From Kribbella sp. VKM Ac-2568 (lineage in GTDB: Bacteria; Actinomycetota; Actinomycetes; Propionibacteriales; Kribbellaceae): a stretch of 64,000 nt of DNA. Positions 25,514-33,822 of the stretch are shown one piece after another. The notes beneath the pieces are model-generated. The model was not told the DNA's origin and did not search any database. It saw nothing but the letters and a program-made list of their open reading frames with translations. The stretch lies in assembly GCF_004345365.1 (NCBI RefSeq), contig NZ_SLVF01000001.1:310001-374000 (forward strand), read 5' to 3'. The stretch's first letter is position 1; each line of letters begins with the position of its first letter. The position numbers and the translations under genes are program-made.

Positions 25514-26740
25514 TTACTCCGCGAGCCAGGCCTGGATGGTCTCCTCGTCCGGCCGGGCCTCCGTGCCGATCGCGTGCGGGACGAACCGGGCGTAGTAGTC
25601 GGTGATCGGCCCGTCGGACTCGCGCACCATCATCCCGGCGGCCACGCCGTCGACCACCCAGCTGCCGATCACCGCGCGGTTGCCCTCGTACGACGGGAGC
25701 GGGTGCCACTCCTGGTAGACCATCGTCGAGGTGTCGTACGGGCCCTCGTGCACGTGGTCGTCGGTCGAGGCGATGGTGTGGATCTGGATGTTGCTGCCCT
25801 CGCGTCCGTGCAGCGGCTTGGCCACCCACTCGAGCAGGTCACCCGGCGAGTCGAAGTACGCCGGCAGCAGGTTCGGGTGGTCCGGGTAGAGCTCCCACAG
25901 CACCGGCAGGATCGCCTTGGTGGACAGCATCGTCTTCCAGATCGGCTCGATCCACTGCACCGGCTCCCGCTCGACCCCGGCCAGCACGTACCGGCCGAAC
26001 TCGTCGTCGAGCATGTCTTCCCACGGGTAGAGCTTGAACGCGGTCCGGATCCGCCGCCCGCCCCAGTCCACGAACGCGCGCTGCTCCGACTCCCAGCCGA
26101 GGTCCTCGATCTCATGCCCGTACGTCGCCAGTCCCGCCATCGCCGCGGTATCGCGCAGGTAGGCCACCGTCATCGCCTCTTCGCCGCTGGTCTCGGCTCC
26201 TGAGTTGAAGAAGTGAGCCTCGTTCCCCGGGAAGCGGCCTGCCGCGAGCTTCTCGGCCCACCACTTGACCAGCCGGTCGTGCACCGAGTTCCACTGGTCG
26301 GCGTCGGGGAACACGTCCTCCAGCCAGTTCCACTGGATCACCGCGGACTCCAGCAGACCGGTCGGGGTGTCACCGTTGATCTCGAGCATCTTCGGCTCGA
26401 TCCCGTTCCAGGCCAGGTCGAACCGCGCGTACACCGACAGGTCATCCCGCTTCAGCGACTCCCGGACCAGCGGCAAGGTGCCGGAGGCGAGGCCGAGCTG
26501 GGCGTCGCTGAACCTGTCGCCCGAGGCCATCACCGAGGCGGCGTGCTTGCACATCTCGTACAGCTCCTCGGTGACGCGTTCGAGGTGCAGGACCTCCTCC
26601 AGCGTCACCTCGTACCAGGCGCTCTCGTTCCAGTACGGCCGCTCGCTGCCGTCGGGCATGTCGGTCATCGGGAAGACCAGGCCCTGCTCGACGACCTTGT
26701 CCTTCCAGTCCGGGCGGGGCTTGATCGAGTGACGCCACAT
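25514..26740 (-). CDS. Glutathionylspermidine synthase-like ATP-grasp ligase (YgiC/YjfC family)
   Basis: 408 residues covering the C-terminal synthetase domain of glutathionylspermidine synthase, without the amidase half. Landmarks are MLEINGDTPTGLLES (compare NADTPT in the family), an acidic metal-binding stretch, and KPLHGREGSNI for the phosphate loop. It should form an amide between a peptide or amino acid and an amine with ATP; actinobacteria lack glutathione, so the true substrates are unknown. ATG 26740 overlaps the stop of the upstream lipoprotein gene by one base (TGATG), and that gene overlaps the permease, so the three are one transcript. E. coli ygiB-ygiC and yjfM-yjfC show the same lipoprotein-ligase pairing. 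Confidence 0.88.
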   Translation of the reverse strand: MWRHSIKPRPDWKDKVVEQGLVFPMTDMPDGSERPYWNESAWYEVTLEEVLHLERVTEELYEMCKHAASVMASGDRFSDAQLGLASGTLPLVRESLKRDDLSVYARFDLAWNGIEPKMLEINGDTPTGLLESAVIQWNWLEDVFPDADQWNSVHDRLVKWWAEKLAAGRFPGNEAHFFNSGAETSGEEAMTVAYLRDTAAMAGLATYGHEIEDLGWESEQRAFVDWGGRRIRTAFKLYPWEDMLDDEFGRYVLAGVEREPVQWIEPIWKTMLSTKAILPVLWELYPDHPNLLPAYFDSPGDLLEWVAKPLHGREGSNIQIHTIASTDDHVHEGPYDTSTMVYQEWHPLPSYEGNRAVIGSWVVDGVAAGMMVRESDGPITDYYARFVPHAIGTEARPDEETIQAWLAE

Positions 26741-27192
26741 CAGCCGCCGGAGCCCCCCTTGCCCGCCTTGCCGAAGCCGCCGCGGGTGATGGTGCCGATG
26801 TTGCCGCCCTTGGTGTCGAGCCCGCCGCGCTTGACGGTCGCAGTACCGCCCGCGGCGCCGCGCAGGCCGGCGGTGGTGTAGGAGCCATCGGCGGTGTTGT
26901 AGCGGCCGCCGATCGGTGGCACGAAGGCGTTGCCGCGTGTGGCCATGTAGAACCAGAAGAAGCCCGCGCCGGAGCCGTGGTACTCCCGGTCGTCCTTGCA
27001 GTTGCCGTCGTCGGTGCGCTCCTGCGTCTGCGGGTCGACGCAGATCGCCGCGTAGTCCGGCTGGTCCTCGTCGTTGGAGCACCCGGTCAGGGACGCGGCG
27101 ACCAGAGCGGTCAGCCCGAGCGTGATGCCCGCGCTCCGCATCCTCCGCTTGCCTGCCTGCGACTTGCCTGCCTGCGACCTCTGTTGGGTCAT
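26740..27192 (-). CDS. YgiB-like lipoprotein with glycine-rich tail
   Basis: 150 residues. A basic start with an in-frame duplicated pentapeptide (SQAGK SQAGK, about residues 6-15), a hydrophobic segment and the lipobox LTGC (about 36-39) make it an exported lipoprotein. After it come a two-cysteine segment (AAICVDPQTQERTDDGNC), then an aromatic stretch (GAGFFWFYMATRG), and a tail of repeated Gly-Gly-x units (RGGLDTKGGNIG, RGGFGKAGKGG). This resembles the DUF1190/YgiB plan seen beside YgiC ligases in enterobacteria, by layout more than by residue identity. ATG 27192 overlaps the permease stop by four bases. It is probably an envelope partner of the ligase or the permease. Confidence 0.75.
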   Translation of the reverse strand: MTQQRSQAGKSQAGKRRMRSAGITLGLTALVAASLTGCSNDEDQPDYAAICVDPQTQERTDDGNCKDDREYHGSGAGFFWFYMATRGNAFVPPIGGRYNTADGSYTTAGLRGAAGGTATVKRGGLDTKGGNIGTITRGGFGKAGKGGSGG

Positions 27193-28547
27193 CGCCCTTC
27201 CCCTTCGGCGGGCGGCTTCATCGAGAACATGATGACGGCGCCCACGACCATCGTGACACCCACGACAACCAGGGGACCGGTGCCGACGTCCGCGACGGCC
27301 AGCACGAGCACGACGACGAAGGAGCCGGCCGCGATGAGCGGGATCACCGCACGCTGCAATACCCGCCCCCGGATCGCCCCGCTGAAGTACACCGGTACGG
27401 CGAGCGCCGTGGCCACGTAGTACAGCGACACCAGCACGGATACCGCCGCGACAGAGTCGGCCAGTACCGCGTCCGACGTGAGCACGAGTGTCACGTAGAT
27501 GAGCACGCTGGCTGCCGCGAACACCCAGGTGGACACGCTGGGTGTCTGGTAGCGGGCGGAGATCCGGGCGAACTGCCCGGGGAACGCGTCCCGCCGGGCC
27601 ATCGACAACATCGTCCGGGCCGTCGGCAGGATCGTCGTCTGGGTCGAGGCCAGGGCGGACACCAGCACCGCGCCGATCAGGACCTTGCCGCCGGCCGTGC
27701 CGAGGAGATCCGTGCTCAGGCTCGCGAAGAAGTCGTCGTCGGCGATCTCCGTCAGCGGGTCCACCCCGGCGTACGCGATCGCGGCCCACGCGACCACGAC
27801 GTACATCACGATCAGGAAGGCGTTCGCGATCAGCGCTGCGATGGCCGGAGTACGGCGGGGGTCGCGCGACTCCTCGTTGACGCTGAAGGAGGAGTCCCAG
27901 CCCCAGTACAGGAATACGGCGACCAGAACCCCGGCGGCCCAGGCGCCCTCGCCGGTCTCCGAGAACGCCGGGATGCGGAGGGTGCCGGCCTCCCGGAAGG
28001 CGTTGATCACGAACCACAGCAGCGCCAAGACCTCCACGCTCAGCAGGATCAGCTGGGTCCAGGCGGCGATCCTGATGCCGCGGTAGGCGAGCAGGGCCAT
28101 GCCGAGGATGAACACCGTGCCCAGGGCGGCCTGCGCGAGCCGGGAGTCCGCCGCGCTGTTGAGACCGAGCAGGTCGTAGGTGTAGACGGCGGCCACCTGG
28201 GCGAGGTTGCTCATCACGAGCACGCACGCCATCACCGTGGTCCACCCGACCATCCGGCCGATGCCGAGCCCGAACGCCTTCTCGGTCCACGGGAACGTCG
28301 TACCGCAGTCCGGCTCGGCCCGGTTCAGCTCGCGGAAGCACAGGGCCACCAGAACCACCGGGATCGCGCTGACCGCGAGCAGCAGCGGAGCGGCGGCGCC
28401 GACGTACCCGACGAGCAACCCGACCGACACGGCCAGTGAGTACGCCGGAGCGGTGGAAGCGATCCCGATGGCCGTGGACGACCCGATGCCTAGGGTGTTC
28501 CGGCGCAGGCTCCGGCCCCGGGAGCGCGAGTCAGCGGTCGTGGTCAT
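27189..28547 (-). CDS. APC family amino acid/polyamine permease
   Basis: 452 residues with about twelve hydrophobic helices and no signal peptide. The start (TLGIGSSTAIGIASTAPAYS) is the unwound first helix that binds substrate in APC transporters, and the second-helix and loop region holds FRELNRAEPDCGTTFPW, a family hallmark. It imports or exchanges an amino acid or amine driven by the proton gradient. It is the first gene of a tight operon with a lipoprotein and a glutathionylspermidine-synthase-like ligase, which points to an amine as cargo. ATG 28547. Confidence 0.92.
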   Translation of the reverse strand: MTTTADSRSRGRSLRRNTLGIGSSTAIGIASTAPAYSLAVSVGLLVGYVGAAAPLLLAVSAIPVVLVALCFRELNRAEPDCGTTFPWTEKAFGLGIGRMVGWTTVMACVLVMSNLAQVAAVYTYDLLGLNSAADSRLAQAALGTVFILGMALLAYRGIRIAAWTQLILLSVEVLALLWFVINAFREAGTLRIPAFSETGEGAWAAGVLVAVFLYWGWDSSFSVNEESRDPRRTPAIAALIANAFLIVMYVVVAWAAIAYAGVDPLTEIADDDFFASLSTDLLGTAGGKVLIGAVLVSALASTQTTILPTARTMLSMARRDAFPGQFARISARYQTPSVSTWVFAAASVLIYVTLVLTSDAVLADSVAAVSVLVSLYYVATALAVPVYFSGAIRGRVLQRAVIPLIAAGSFVVVLVLAVADVGTGPLVVVGVTMVVGAVIMFSMKPPAEGEGR

Positions 28548-28593
28548 CGCCCCCAGGGTCGCACGCGACCGGTTCGGGTCAGCGGGACCCAGG

Positions 28594-28632
28594 GGTCAGA
28601 CCCAGGCCTCAGGCCCAGGCGTCAGGCCCAGG
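28594..28632. repeat. Three 13-nt tandem repeats at the GNAT stop codon
   Basis: GGTCAGACCCAGG (28594-28606), CCTCAGGCCCAGG (28607-28619) and CGTCAGGCCCAGG (28620-28632) run head to tail, with a degraded GACCCAGG before them. The third unit includes the stop codon and last residues of the GNAT gene on the minus strand; each further unit carries the same TGA on that strand in a shifted frame. Confidence 0.85.
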
Positions 28633-29197
28633 GGCGGTGGGGCCACTCGTCGCTGAGGATGGACCAGACCTGTACGTCGTGCAGTTCGCCGCGGTACGGG
28701 AACGCCTGGCGGAGGGTGCCCTCCAGGGTCATCCCGAGCCGCTGGGCGACCGCGACGCTGCGGGTGTTCGCCGGTACGCACCGCCACTCGACCCGGGTCA
28801 TCCCGCGGGTTTCGATCGCCCAGTCGACCAGCTGTTGCGCGGCGCGGGTGATGAGGCCGTGGCCCTCCGCCTCGGCCGACAGCCAGACGCCGATCTCGCA
28901 GCTGCCCCAGGCGGCCTCGAAGGTGCGGAACAGCAGTCCGCCGACGAGTACCCCTTCCAGCCAGATGCCGTAGATCCGGCCCTCGTCGGCCGCCTGGCGC
29001 TTCGCGTACCGCTCGAGGAAGTTCCGCGCCTTCTCCTCGTCGACGACCACCTCGCCCCAGGGGATGTACGGCTCGATGTTGGCGCGGGCCTTGTCCACGT
29101 GCGCCAGGAACTCGGCCGCCTGCCACGGCTCGAGCGGGCGGAGCTCGGCATTCTCGGTGATCTTCGACGCGAACAAGGCGGCCTCCCCCGAGTACAT
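28622..29197 (-). CDS. GNAT N-acetyltransferase (RimJ/RimL type)
   Basis: 191 residues. GNAT folds are shown by AELRPLEPWQAAEFLAHVD at the start, SCEIGVWLSAEAEGHGLITR for the acetyl-CoA loop, VEWRCVPANTRSVAVAQRLG and the closing strand. The wording is that of the RimJ/RimL group that acetylates protein N-termini (ribosomal proteins) or, in relatives, aminoglycosides and tabtoxin; the target here is unknown. ATG 29197 has no Shine-Dalgarno, so the mRNA may be leaderless. It is divergent from a TetR regulator with 75 bases between, so it is the likely target of that regulator. Confidence 0.88.
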   Translation of the reverse strand: MYSGEAALFASKITENAELRPLEPWQAAEFLAHVDKARANIEPYIPWGEVVVDEEKARNFLERYAKRQAADEGRIYGIWLEGVLVGGLLFRTFEAAWGSCEIGVWLSAEAEGHGLITRAAQQLVDWAIETRGMTRVEWRCVPANTRSVAVAQRLGMTLEGTLRQAFPYRGELHDVQVWSILSDEWPHRPWA

Positions 29198-29222
29198 AAC
29201 AAACGTTCGGTACGTACTATAA
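29198..29222. promoter_or_regulatory. Candidate TetR operator between GNAT and TetR genes
   Basis: AACAAACGTTCGGTACGTAC (starting 29198) contains the imperfect inverted repeat ACGT-TCGGT-ACGT (29203-29215) in the divergent spacer. TetR proteins bind such sites between their own gene and the target. The symmetry is short, so this is a weak call. Confidence 0.35.
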
Positions 29223-29272
29223 CCCTGTACTTGTTGAGCTTCTACTGAGATCCCCGGAGGAGGAGATAAGCG

Positions 29273-29857
29273 ATGCCGGCGAAGACGGACCACGACGCCA
29301 GGCGGCGGGACGTGTCGGCCGCGGTCGGGCGGGTGCTCGCCGCTCAAGGCTTCGGCGGGCTGACCTTGCGCGCGGTCGCGGCCGAGCTAGGCGCGACCAC
29401 AGGCCTGGTGACGCACTACTTCCCGTCCAAGCAGGCGCTGATCGTGCACGCACTGGAGGTCGCGGAGGCCCATACCCGTGCCCTCGTGCCATCTCTCGAG
29501 GGTGTTCACGGCTTGGAAGCGCTGCGGCAGGCGCTGGCCGCAGTACTGCCGTTGACTCCAGAAGGAACCGAGATCAACCGCGTCTGGGTGAGCTCCTGGG
29601 ACGCCGCCCTGGCCGATCCCGAGCTGCACGCGCTGGAGAAGGCCCGCTACAAACGCTGGCGGTCCCGCCTGAAGCCCTTCGTCGTCGAGGCCCAGAACGA
29701 CGGCGACCTGCCACCAGGTGACCCGGATGACCTGGTAGCAGCCCTAGCCGCCTTCACCCACGGCCTCGTAGTACAGGCCCTCTTCGACCCGAGACTGTTC
29801 ACCCACAAGCGGCTGCTCGTCCTCCTCGCTTCCCACCTCGAAGCACTCCGTATCTAG
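29273..29857 (+). CDS. TetR family transcriptional regulator
   Basis: 194 residues. The DNA-binding domain (about 10-57) contains LTLRAVAAELGATTGLVTHY followed by FPSKQALI, the standard TetR helix-turn-helix and its capping helix. The C-terminal ligand domain resembles BetI-type regulators (LPPGDPDDLVAALAAFTHG). It probably represses itself and the divergent acetyltransferase. GGAGGAGGAG lies a few bases before ATG 29273. The ligand cannot be told from sequence. Confidence 0.92.
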   Translation: MPAKTDHDARRRDVSAAVGRVLAAQGFGGLTLRAVAAELGATTGLVTHYFPSKQALIVHALEVAEAHTRALVPSLEGVHGLEALRQALAAVLPLTPEGTEINRVWVSSWDAALADPELHALEKARYKRWRSRLKPFVVEAQNDGDLPPGDPDDLVAALAAFTHGLVVQALFDPRLFTHKRLLVLLASHLEALRI

Positions 29858-29873
29858 GAGAGGTTGGTGCCAC

Positions 29874-29899
29874 TGATGGTACCGACTGCGGTACCATCA
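29874..29899. promoter_or_regulatory. Palindromic VapBC operator with leaderless -10 element
   Basis: TGATGGTACC (29874-29883), GACTGC, GGTACCATCA (29890-29899) is a perfect 10-bp inverted repeat ending 4 bases before the antitoxin ATG. TACCAT (29892-29897) has the spacing of a -10 box for a transcript that begins at the ATG (29904), and no ribosome binding site is present. Binding of the VapBC complex here would block the promoter directly. Confidence 0.75.
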
Positions 29900-29903
29900 G
29901 ATC

Positions 29904-30179
29904 ATGGCCACGAACCTGAGACTCACCCCCGAAGCAGCGTCGGCGCTCCAGGCCGAGGCTGAGCGGACCGGCAGGTCGCAGCAGGAAATCCTCCGGGAAG
30001 CTGTCGATCGCCACCTGCACCTGGTAGACGGCGAGCAGCCTGCAAGCGATCGCGACCAGGCGAGGGCCGCGCAAGTTGTGCGTCCGGCGCGGGTGGCCTA
30101 TCGCAGGGTGGTGCCCCGGCTCCGGCTCCCGAAGGGCACCACCAGTCTCGACCTGCTCGATCGGGACGACCGTTTCTGA
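29904..30179 (+). CDS. vapB: VapB-type ribbon-helix-helix antitoxin
   Basis: 91 residues. The first 45 form a ribbon-helix-helix (strand NLRLTPEA, then AERTGRSQQEILREAVDRHL), the DNA-binding part that dimerises on the palindrome just upstream. The C-terminal half is basic then acidic (RVVPRLRLPKG ... LDLLDRDDRF), the kind of flexible tail that wraps the PIN toxin. The stop overlaps the toxin start by one base (TGATG), so synthesis is coupled. Likely leaderless. Neutralises the VapC ribonuclease. Confidence 0.9.
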   Translation: MATNLRLTPEAASALQAEAERTGRSQQEILREAVDRHLHLVDGEQPASDRDQARAAQVVRPARVAYRRVVPRLRLPKGTTSLDLLDRDDRF

Positions 30180-30589
30180 TGCGCGTGTACGTGGATAGCA
30201 GCGCACTGATCAAGCGGGTGATCGTGGAGGAGGAGTCCGACGAGCTGGTCGACTTCCTCGATGCGCATTACCAGCAAGCCGACCTCCTGGCGTCGTCTTC
30301 GCTCGCCTGGGTCGAGGTGTCCCGCGTGGTGCTGGCGCGCGCCAAGTCGTCGACCGATACCGCCGATCTGATCGACGGAGCGATGTCCGGAATCGACGAA
30401 CGGTCGATGACAGCCGAGGTCATCAGCGTTGCCCGCCGGATAGAGCCGCTGGTGTTGCGGAGCCTCGACGCAATTCACCTTGCGACGGCCGTGTTGATCG
30501 ACGCCGACCTCGTCGTCACCTATGACGACCGGCTGGCCGACGCTTGCCGCCGCAACTCTCTCGCCGTCGCGATGCCTGGTCGCGACTGA
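30179..30589 (+). CDS. vapC: VapC-type PIN domain ribonuclease toxin
   Basis: 136 residues. PIN landmarks are VYVDSSALIK with the first Asp (Asp6), the Glu in LAWVEVSR, the Asp in RSLDAIHLATA and the Asp in TYDDRLADA, together the acidic magnesium site, all intact. Known VapC proteins cut tRNA or rRNA when antitoxin is degraded; this one's target is unknown. It is translationally coupled to the antitoxin. No mobile element is visible next to it, so the module may stabilise this accessory region or act in stress. Confidence 0.93.
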   Translation: MRVYVDSSALIKRVIVEEESDELVDFLDAHYQQADLLASSSLAWVEVSRVVLARAKSSTDTADLIDGAMSGIDERSMTAEVISVARRIEPLVLRSLDAIHLATAVLIDADLVVTYDDRLADACRRNSLAVAMPGRD

Positions 30590-30658
30590 CTACTCCACGA
30601 CGAGGTTGAGGCGTTGGATGCCCCAGTTGTCGGCGGCCGGCCCGTCCTGGGGGGCCTG
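30590..30658 (-). pseudogene. Orphan C-terminal fragment after the beta-mannosidase
   Basis: Right after the mannosidase stop, the minus strand stays open in one frame for 22 codons, reading APQDGPAADNWGIQRLNLVVE and then TAG. DNWxIxxLxVxVE is a common ending of beta-sandwich domains in secreted or carbohydrate-active proteins. There is no start codon. It may be the tail of a gene removed by deletion between it and the mannosidase. Confidence 0.35.
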
Positions 30659-30661
30659 TCA

Positions 30662-33136
30662 TCAGGTCAGCAGGTCGTTCGCCGATCGCAGCACCGGTAC
30701 GCCGAGCGCGCCGGCCGGGGTGGACGCGCGGGTCACGTGGAAGGTGTGCGACTGGCCCGCGTTCAGGGTGATCAGGCCGCTGTCGACCCGGGCCGAGGCC
30801 TCCAGCCGGTCCGGGAACAGCGCCAGGTCCTTGGTGAGCGCGGTCGCCGTCACCGTGACGTCGTAGCCGTTCTCGGTGCCGGCCACCTCCGCGGTGTAGG
30901 CGTCCCCGTCCAGCTTCAGCGCGGTGTCCTCCACGAAGTACCAGTACGCCGACGCGCCGTCGGCGGCCCGGACCTCCACGTACTCGGTCGCCAGCTCACC
31001 GGCCGTGGCAACCGACGCCGGCAGCGAGTTGAGCACTGCCGAGCGAGCCGGGACCTCGAGGGCGAAAGTCTCGCTGGCCAGCACCTCACCGCCCTTCGCG
31101 GTACTGCGCCGGGACACCGTCACCTCGGTGCTCCAGGCAACATCCGTGTCGTTGTGAGCGGCAACCACCGGGCCGTCCTCGCGAGGCTGCACCGTCAGCA
31201 GGCGATCGGCGTACACGCGCCGCAGGGCGAACCACAGCGGCTTGCGGATGCCGTGCCCGTCGACGGCGGCCCAGGAGACGACCGGCCAGTTGTCGTTCAG
31301 CTGCCAGACGATCGCGCCGGTGTTCAGCGGGAACAGGCTGCGGAAGTGTTCGATGCCGTAGGCAACCGCCCGGGCCTGGTTCAGCTGGGTGGTCCAGTGC
31401 CAGTCGTCGATGTCCCTCCACTTCGGCAGGTGCTCGCCGAGTCCCCGCTCCAGCTTGAGGTTGCCCTCGAACGCCTTCTGGTGCACGAGCATCTGCTCGC
31501 CGTACGGGTCGAGCGGCTGGTCGTGCACCACCGACGTCAACGTCGACCAGGCGGGCGGCCCCTGGAAGCCGAACTCGGAGACGAACCGCGGCTTGTACTT
31601 GCGGTACGTCGAGTAGTCCACCTGGTTCCAGACGTCCCAGATGTGCATGGTGCCGTTGCGCTCGTCGTTCGGGTGGATGTACCGGTCGTACGAGAACGGG
31701 CTGCCCGCGCTGTACGGCGTCCGGGGGTCGAGCTCGGCCACGATGGCCGGGAGCAGGTCGAAGTAGTACCCCTCGCCCCAGGTGCGTCCGGCCAGCGGAG
31801 CGCGCCAGCCCCACTCGACGTACCCCCAGATGTTCTCGTTGTTGCCGTTCCAGAGCGCGAGGCTGGCGTGCCGGCTCAGCCGGGTGACGGCCTGCCGCGC
31901 CTCGGCCTCCACCTCGCCTCGCAGGGGCTCCTCCTCGGAGTACGCGGCGCAGGCGAAGAGGAAGTCCTGCCAGACGAGTACGCCGAGCTCGTCGCAGACG
32001 TCGTAGAAGTCGTCGCTCTCGTAGATGCCGCCGCCCCAGACGCGAAGGAGGTTCATGTTCGCGTCGATGGCGTCGCGGATGCCGTGTTCGTAGGTCTCGC
32101 GGCTCAGCCTGGTGACGAAGGCGTCGTCAGGGATCCAGTTCGCGCCGCGCACGTAGACAGGCTTGCCATTGACCGACAGGACGAACGGGCCGCCGTTCTC
32201 GTCGGGGGCTACGTTCATGGTGATCGTGCGGAACCCGACCCGGCCCTGCCACCCGGCGGACTGCGAGTTCGCCGCGAGGGACACGGTCACGTCGTACAAC
32301 GGCTGGTCGCCGTACCCGCGTGGGTACCAGCGGTCGACCGCGTCGACAGTCGAGGTGACCGTGGCCTCGGTGGAGCCGGCCGGGACGGTCACCTGGTTCG
32401 TGGTGCCGCCGACCTCGACGGTGATGGTGGCGTCGGTGGAGAAGCCTTCCGACCAGGCGAGAGCGACCTTGGTGTCCAGCACACCGCGGTCCTCCTCGAG
32501 GCCGGCGAGCGGCCGCACCGAGTCGATCCGTACGCCGGTCCACGACTCGATCCGGATCGGCCGCCAGATCCCGACGGTGGCCACGTCCGGTCCCCAGTCC
32601 CAGCCGAAGTTGCTCGCCATCTTGCGGATCGCGTTGTAGGGATGGAGGTTCGTGTGCGGCCAGAGGCCGGACTCCTCGGACAGCCGGTTCGCGGTCGCCA
32701 CCGGGGAGGCGAACTCGATCACCAGCTCATTGCCCTCAGCAATGAGGAGTCCGGTGACGTCGAACCGGTACGAGCGGTGCTGGTTGCAGGTGCGGCCGAG
32801 CTCCGTGCCGTTCAGCGTCACCGTGGCGGCCGTGTCGAGGCCCTCGGCAACGAGATCCTGGACGGCCTGCTGGTCGTCGGCCCAGTCGAAGACCGTGCGG
32901 TAGGTCCAGCTGGTCAGGCCGATCCAGGCGAGCTTGCCCTCGTTGTCCCCGTCGAACGGATCCGGAATCACGCCCGCCGTCAGCAGGTCGGTGTGCACCT
33001 CGCCGGGGACGGTGGCGGCGACCGGCGTCGTCGGCAGGTCGCCCTGCCCCTCCGGCACCGGGCCATCGACCGCCCGCACGGTCCAAGCGGCACCGCCTGC
33101 GGTGGTCAGCGGGACAGTCCTGAGAGTGGATTTCAC
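30662..33136 (-). CDS. Beta-mannosidase, glycoside hydrolase family 2
   Basis: 824 residues, usual for family 2 mannosidases. An N-terminal jelly roll (VPGEVHTDLL, LAWIGLTSWTYRTVF) leads to the Ig-like domain and a TIM barrel. The general acid is the second Glu region of LWNGNNENIWGY and the nucleophile Glu is in RFVSEFGFQG. KMASNFGWDWGP is a mannosidase-specific landmark. No signal peptide, so it acts on imported manno-oligosaccharides or N-glycan fragments in the cytosol, releasing mannose from non-reducing ends. It stands alone but has an ACCGGTT site 30 bases upstream like that before the isomerase operon, suggesting joint control by the LacI regulator at 36644. Confidence 0.93.
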   Translation of the reverse strand: MKSTLRTVPLTTAGGAAWTVRAVDGPVPEGQGDLPTTPVAATVPGEVHTDLLTAGVIPDPFDGDNEGKLAWIGLTSWTYRTVFDWADDQQAVQDLVAEGLDTAATVTLNGTELGRTCNQHRSYRFDVTGLLIAEGNELVIEFASPVATANRLSEESGLWPHTNLHPYNAIRKMASNFGWDWGPDVATVGIWRPIRIESWTGVRIDSVRPLAGLEEDRGVLDTKVALAWSEGFSTDATITVEVGGTTNQVTVPAGSTEATVTSTVDAVDRWYPRGYGDQPLYDVTVSLAANSQSAGWQGRVGFRTITMNVAPDENGGPFVLSVNGKPVYVRGANWIPDDAFVTRLSRETYEHGIRDAIDANMNLLRVWGGGIYESDDFYDVCDELGVLVWQDFLFACAAYSEEEPLRGEVEAEARQAVTRLSRHASLALWNGNNENIWGYVEWGWRAPLAGRTWGEGYYFDLLPAIVAELDPRTPYSAGSPFSYDRYIHPNDERNGTMHIWDVWNQVDYSTYRKYKPRFVSEFGFQGPPAWSTLTSVVHDQPLDPYGEQMLVHQKAFEGNLKLERGLGEHLPKWRDIDDWHWTTQLNQARAVAYGIEHFRSLFPLNTGAIVWQLNDNWPVVSWAAVDGHGIRKPLWFALRRVYADRLLTVQPREDGPVVAAHNDTDVAWSTEVTVSRRSTAKGGEVLASETFALEVPARSAVLNSLPASVATAGELATEYVEVRAADGASAYWYFVEDTALKLDGDAYTAEVAGTENGYDVTVTATALTKDLALFPDRLEASARVDSGLITLNAGQSHTFHVTRASTPAGALGVPVLRSANDLLT

Positions 33137-33163
33137 AGACGGATCTCTTTCGGGGGAGGGGTG

Positions 33164-33180
33164 CTTGACCGGTTTACTTG
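33164..33180. promoter_or_regulatory. ACCGGTT site upstream of the beta-mannosidase
   Basis: CTTGACCGGTTTACTTG lies about 30 bases before the mannosidase ATG and centres on the palindrome ACCGGT (33168-33173). The same ACCGGTT core precedes the sugar isomerase operon (35725-35732). Candidate LacI-family operator shared by the two units. Confidence 0.45.
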
Positions 33181-33219
33181 ATTGCCGCGACGAGGTCTGC
33201 CGGCCTGCTGTCGGCGTGA

Positions 33220-33822
33220 TCAGGAAATGGTGCGCTGCCAGAGATCGGCGAGCAGCCGGTGTCCGGCGGCCGTCGGATGGACGCCGTCATCGGCGAGCGT
33301 GGTCGCCCCGACAACTGCTGCCTGCCGGTTGAACTCGACATCGGCCGGCACCAGCACAGCGCCGTACTCCGAAGCCAGCCGGCGGACGACCTCGATCTTC
33401 GGGTCCAGGTCTTCCCGCCAGGCGTCCTGGTCGTCCTTGACCGCGAGCAGGAACGGCTCGACCAGGATCAGTTTCGCCTGTACCGGTTCGAGCAGGGCCC
33501 GGTAGGACCGCTCGAACGACTCGGTCGAGGTCGGGTCGTTCTTGTCATACCGGCGCCAGGTGTCGTTGATGCCGATCAGCACGGACACCACGTCCGGCTG
33601 GTGCGCGAGGGCATCGGTCTGCCAGCGTGCCTCGAGATCGGCGGCGCGATTGCCGCTGATGCCGACGTTCACGATCCGCGGCCGCTGCGGGCCGAGGGAA
33701 TCGAACAGGTCCCGGACATAGCCATCGCCCAGGCCCCGCGGATCCTCCCGGCGGCCGCAGTCGGTCACGGAGTCCCCGGCGAACACGACGGTCCGCCGGG
33801 GATCCAGGAGTTCTTCGATCAT
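33220..33822 (-). CDS. SGNH/GDSL hydrolase (esterase)
   Basis: 200 residues with all four SGNH blocks: FAGDSVTDCG (Ser), NVGISGNRAADL (Gly/Asn), IGINDTWR (Asn) and DDGVHPTAAGH (Asp and His). No signal peptide, so it is an intracellular esterase, perhaps a deacetylase for acetylated oligosaccharides. ATG 33822 overlaps the Gfo/Idh stop by one base (TGATG), making it the third gene of the isomerase, Gfo/Idh, SGNH operon. Removal of acetyl groups from imported acetylated manno-oligosaccharides before mannosidase action would fit the context. Confidence 0.9.
   Translation of the reverse strand: MIEELLDPRRTVVFAGDSVTDCGRREDPRGLGDGYVRDLFDSLGPQRPRIVNVGISGNRAADLEARWQTDALAHQPDVVSVLIGINDTWRRYDKNDPTSTESFERSYRALLEPVQAKLILVEPFLLAVKDDQDAWREDLDPKIEVVRRLASEYGAVLVPADVEFNRQAAVVGATTLADDGVHPTAAGHRLLADLWQRTIS

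Noticed and set aside
30614..33181. An 855-residue plus-strand open frame
   Set aside because: Antisense to the beta-mannosidase; composition is Arg/Gly/Val-rich with no recognisable domain.
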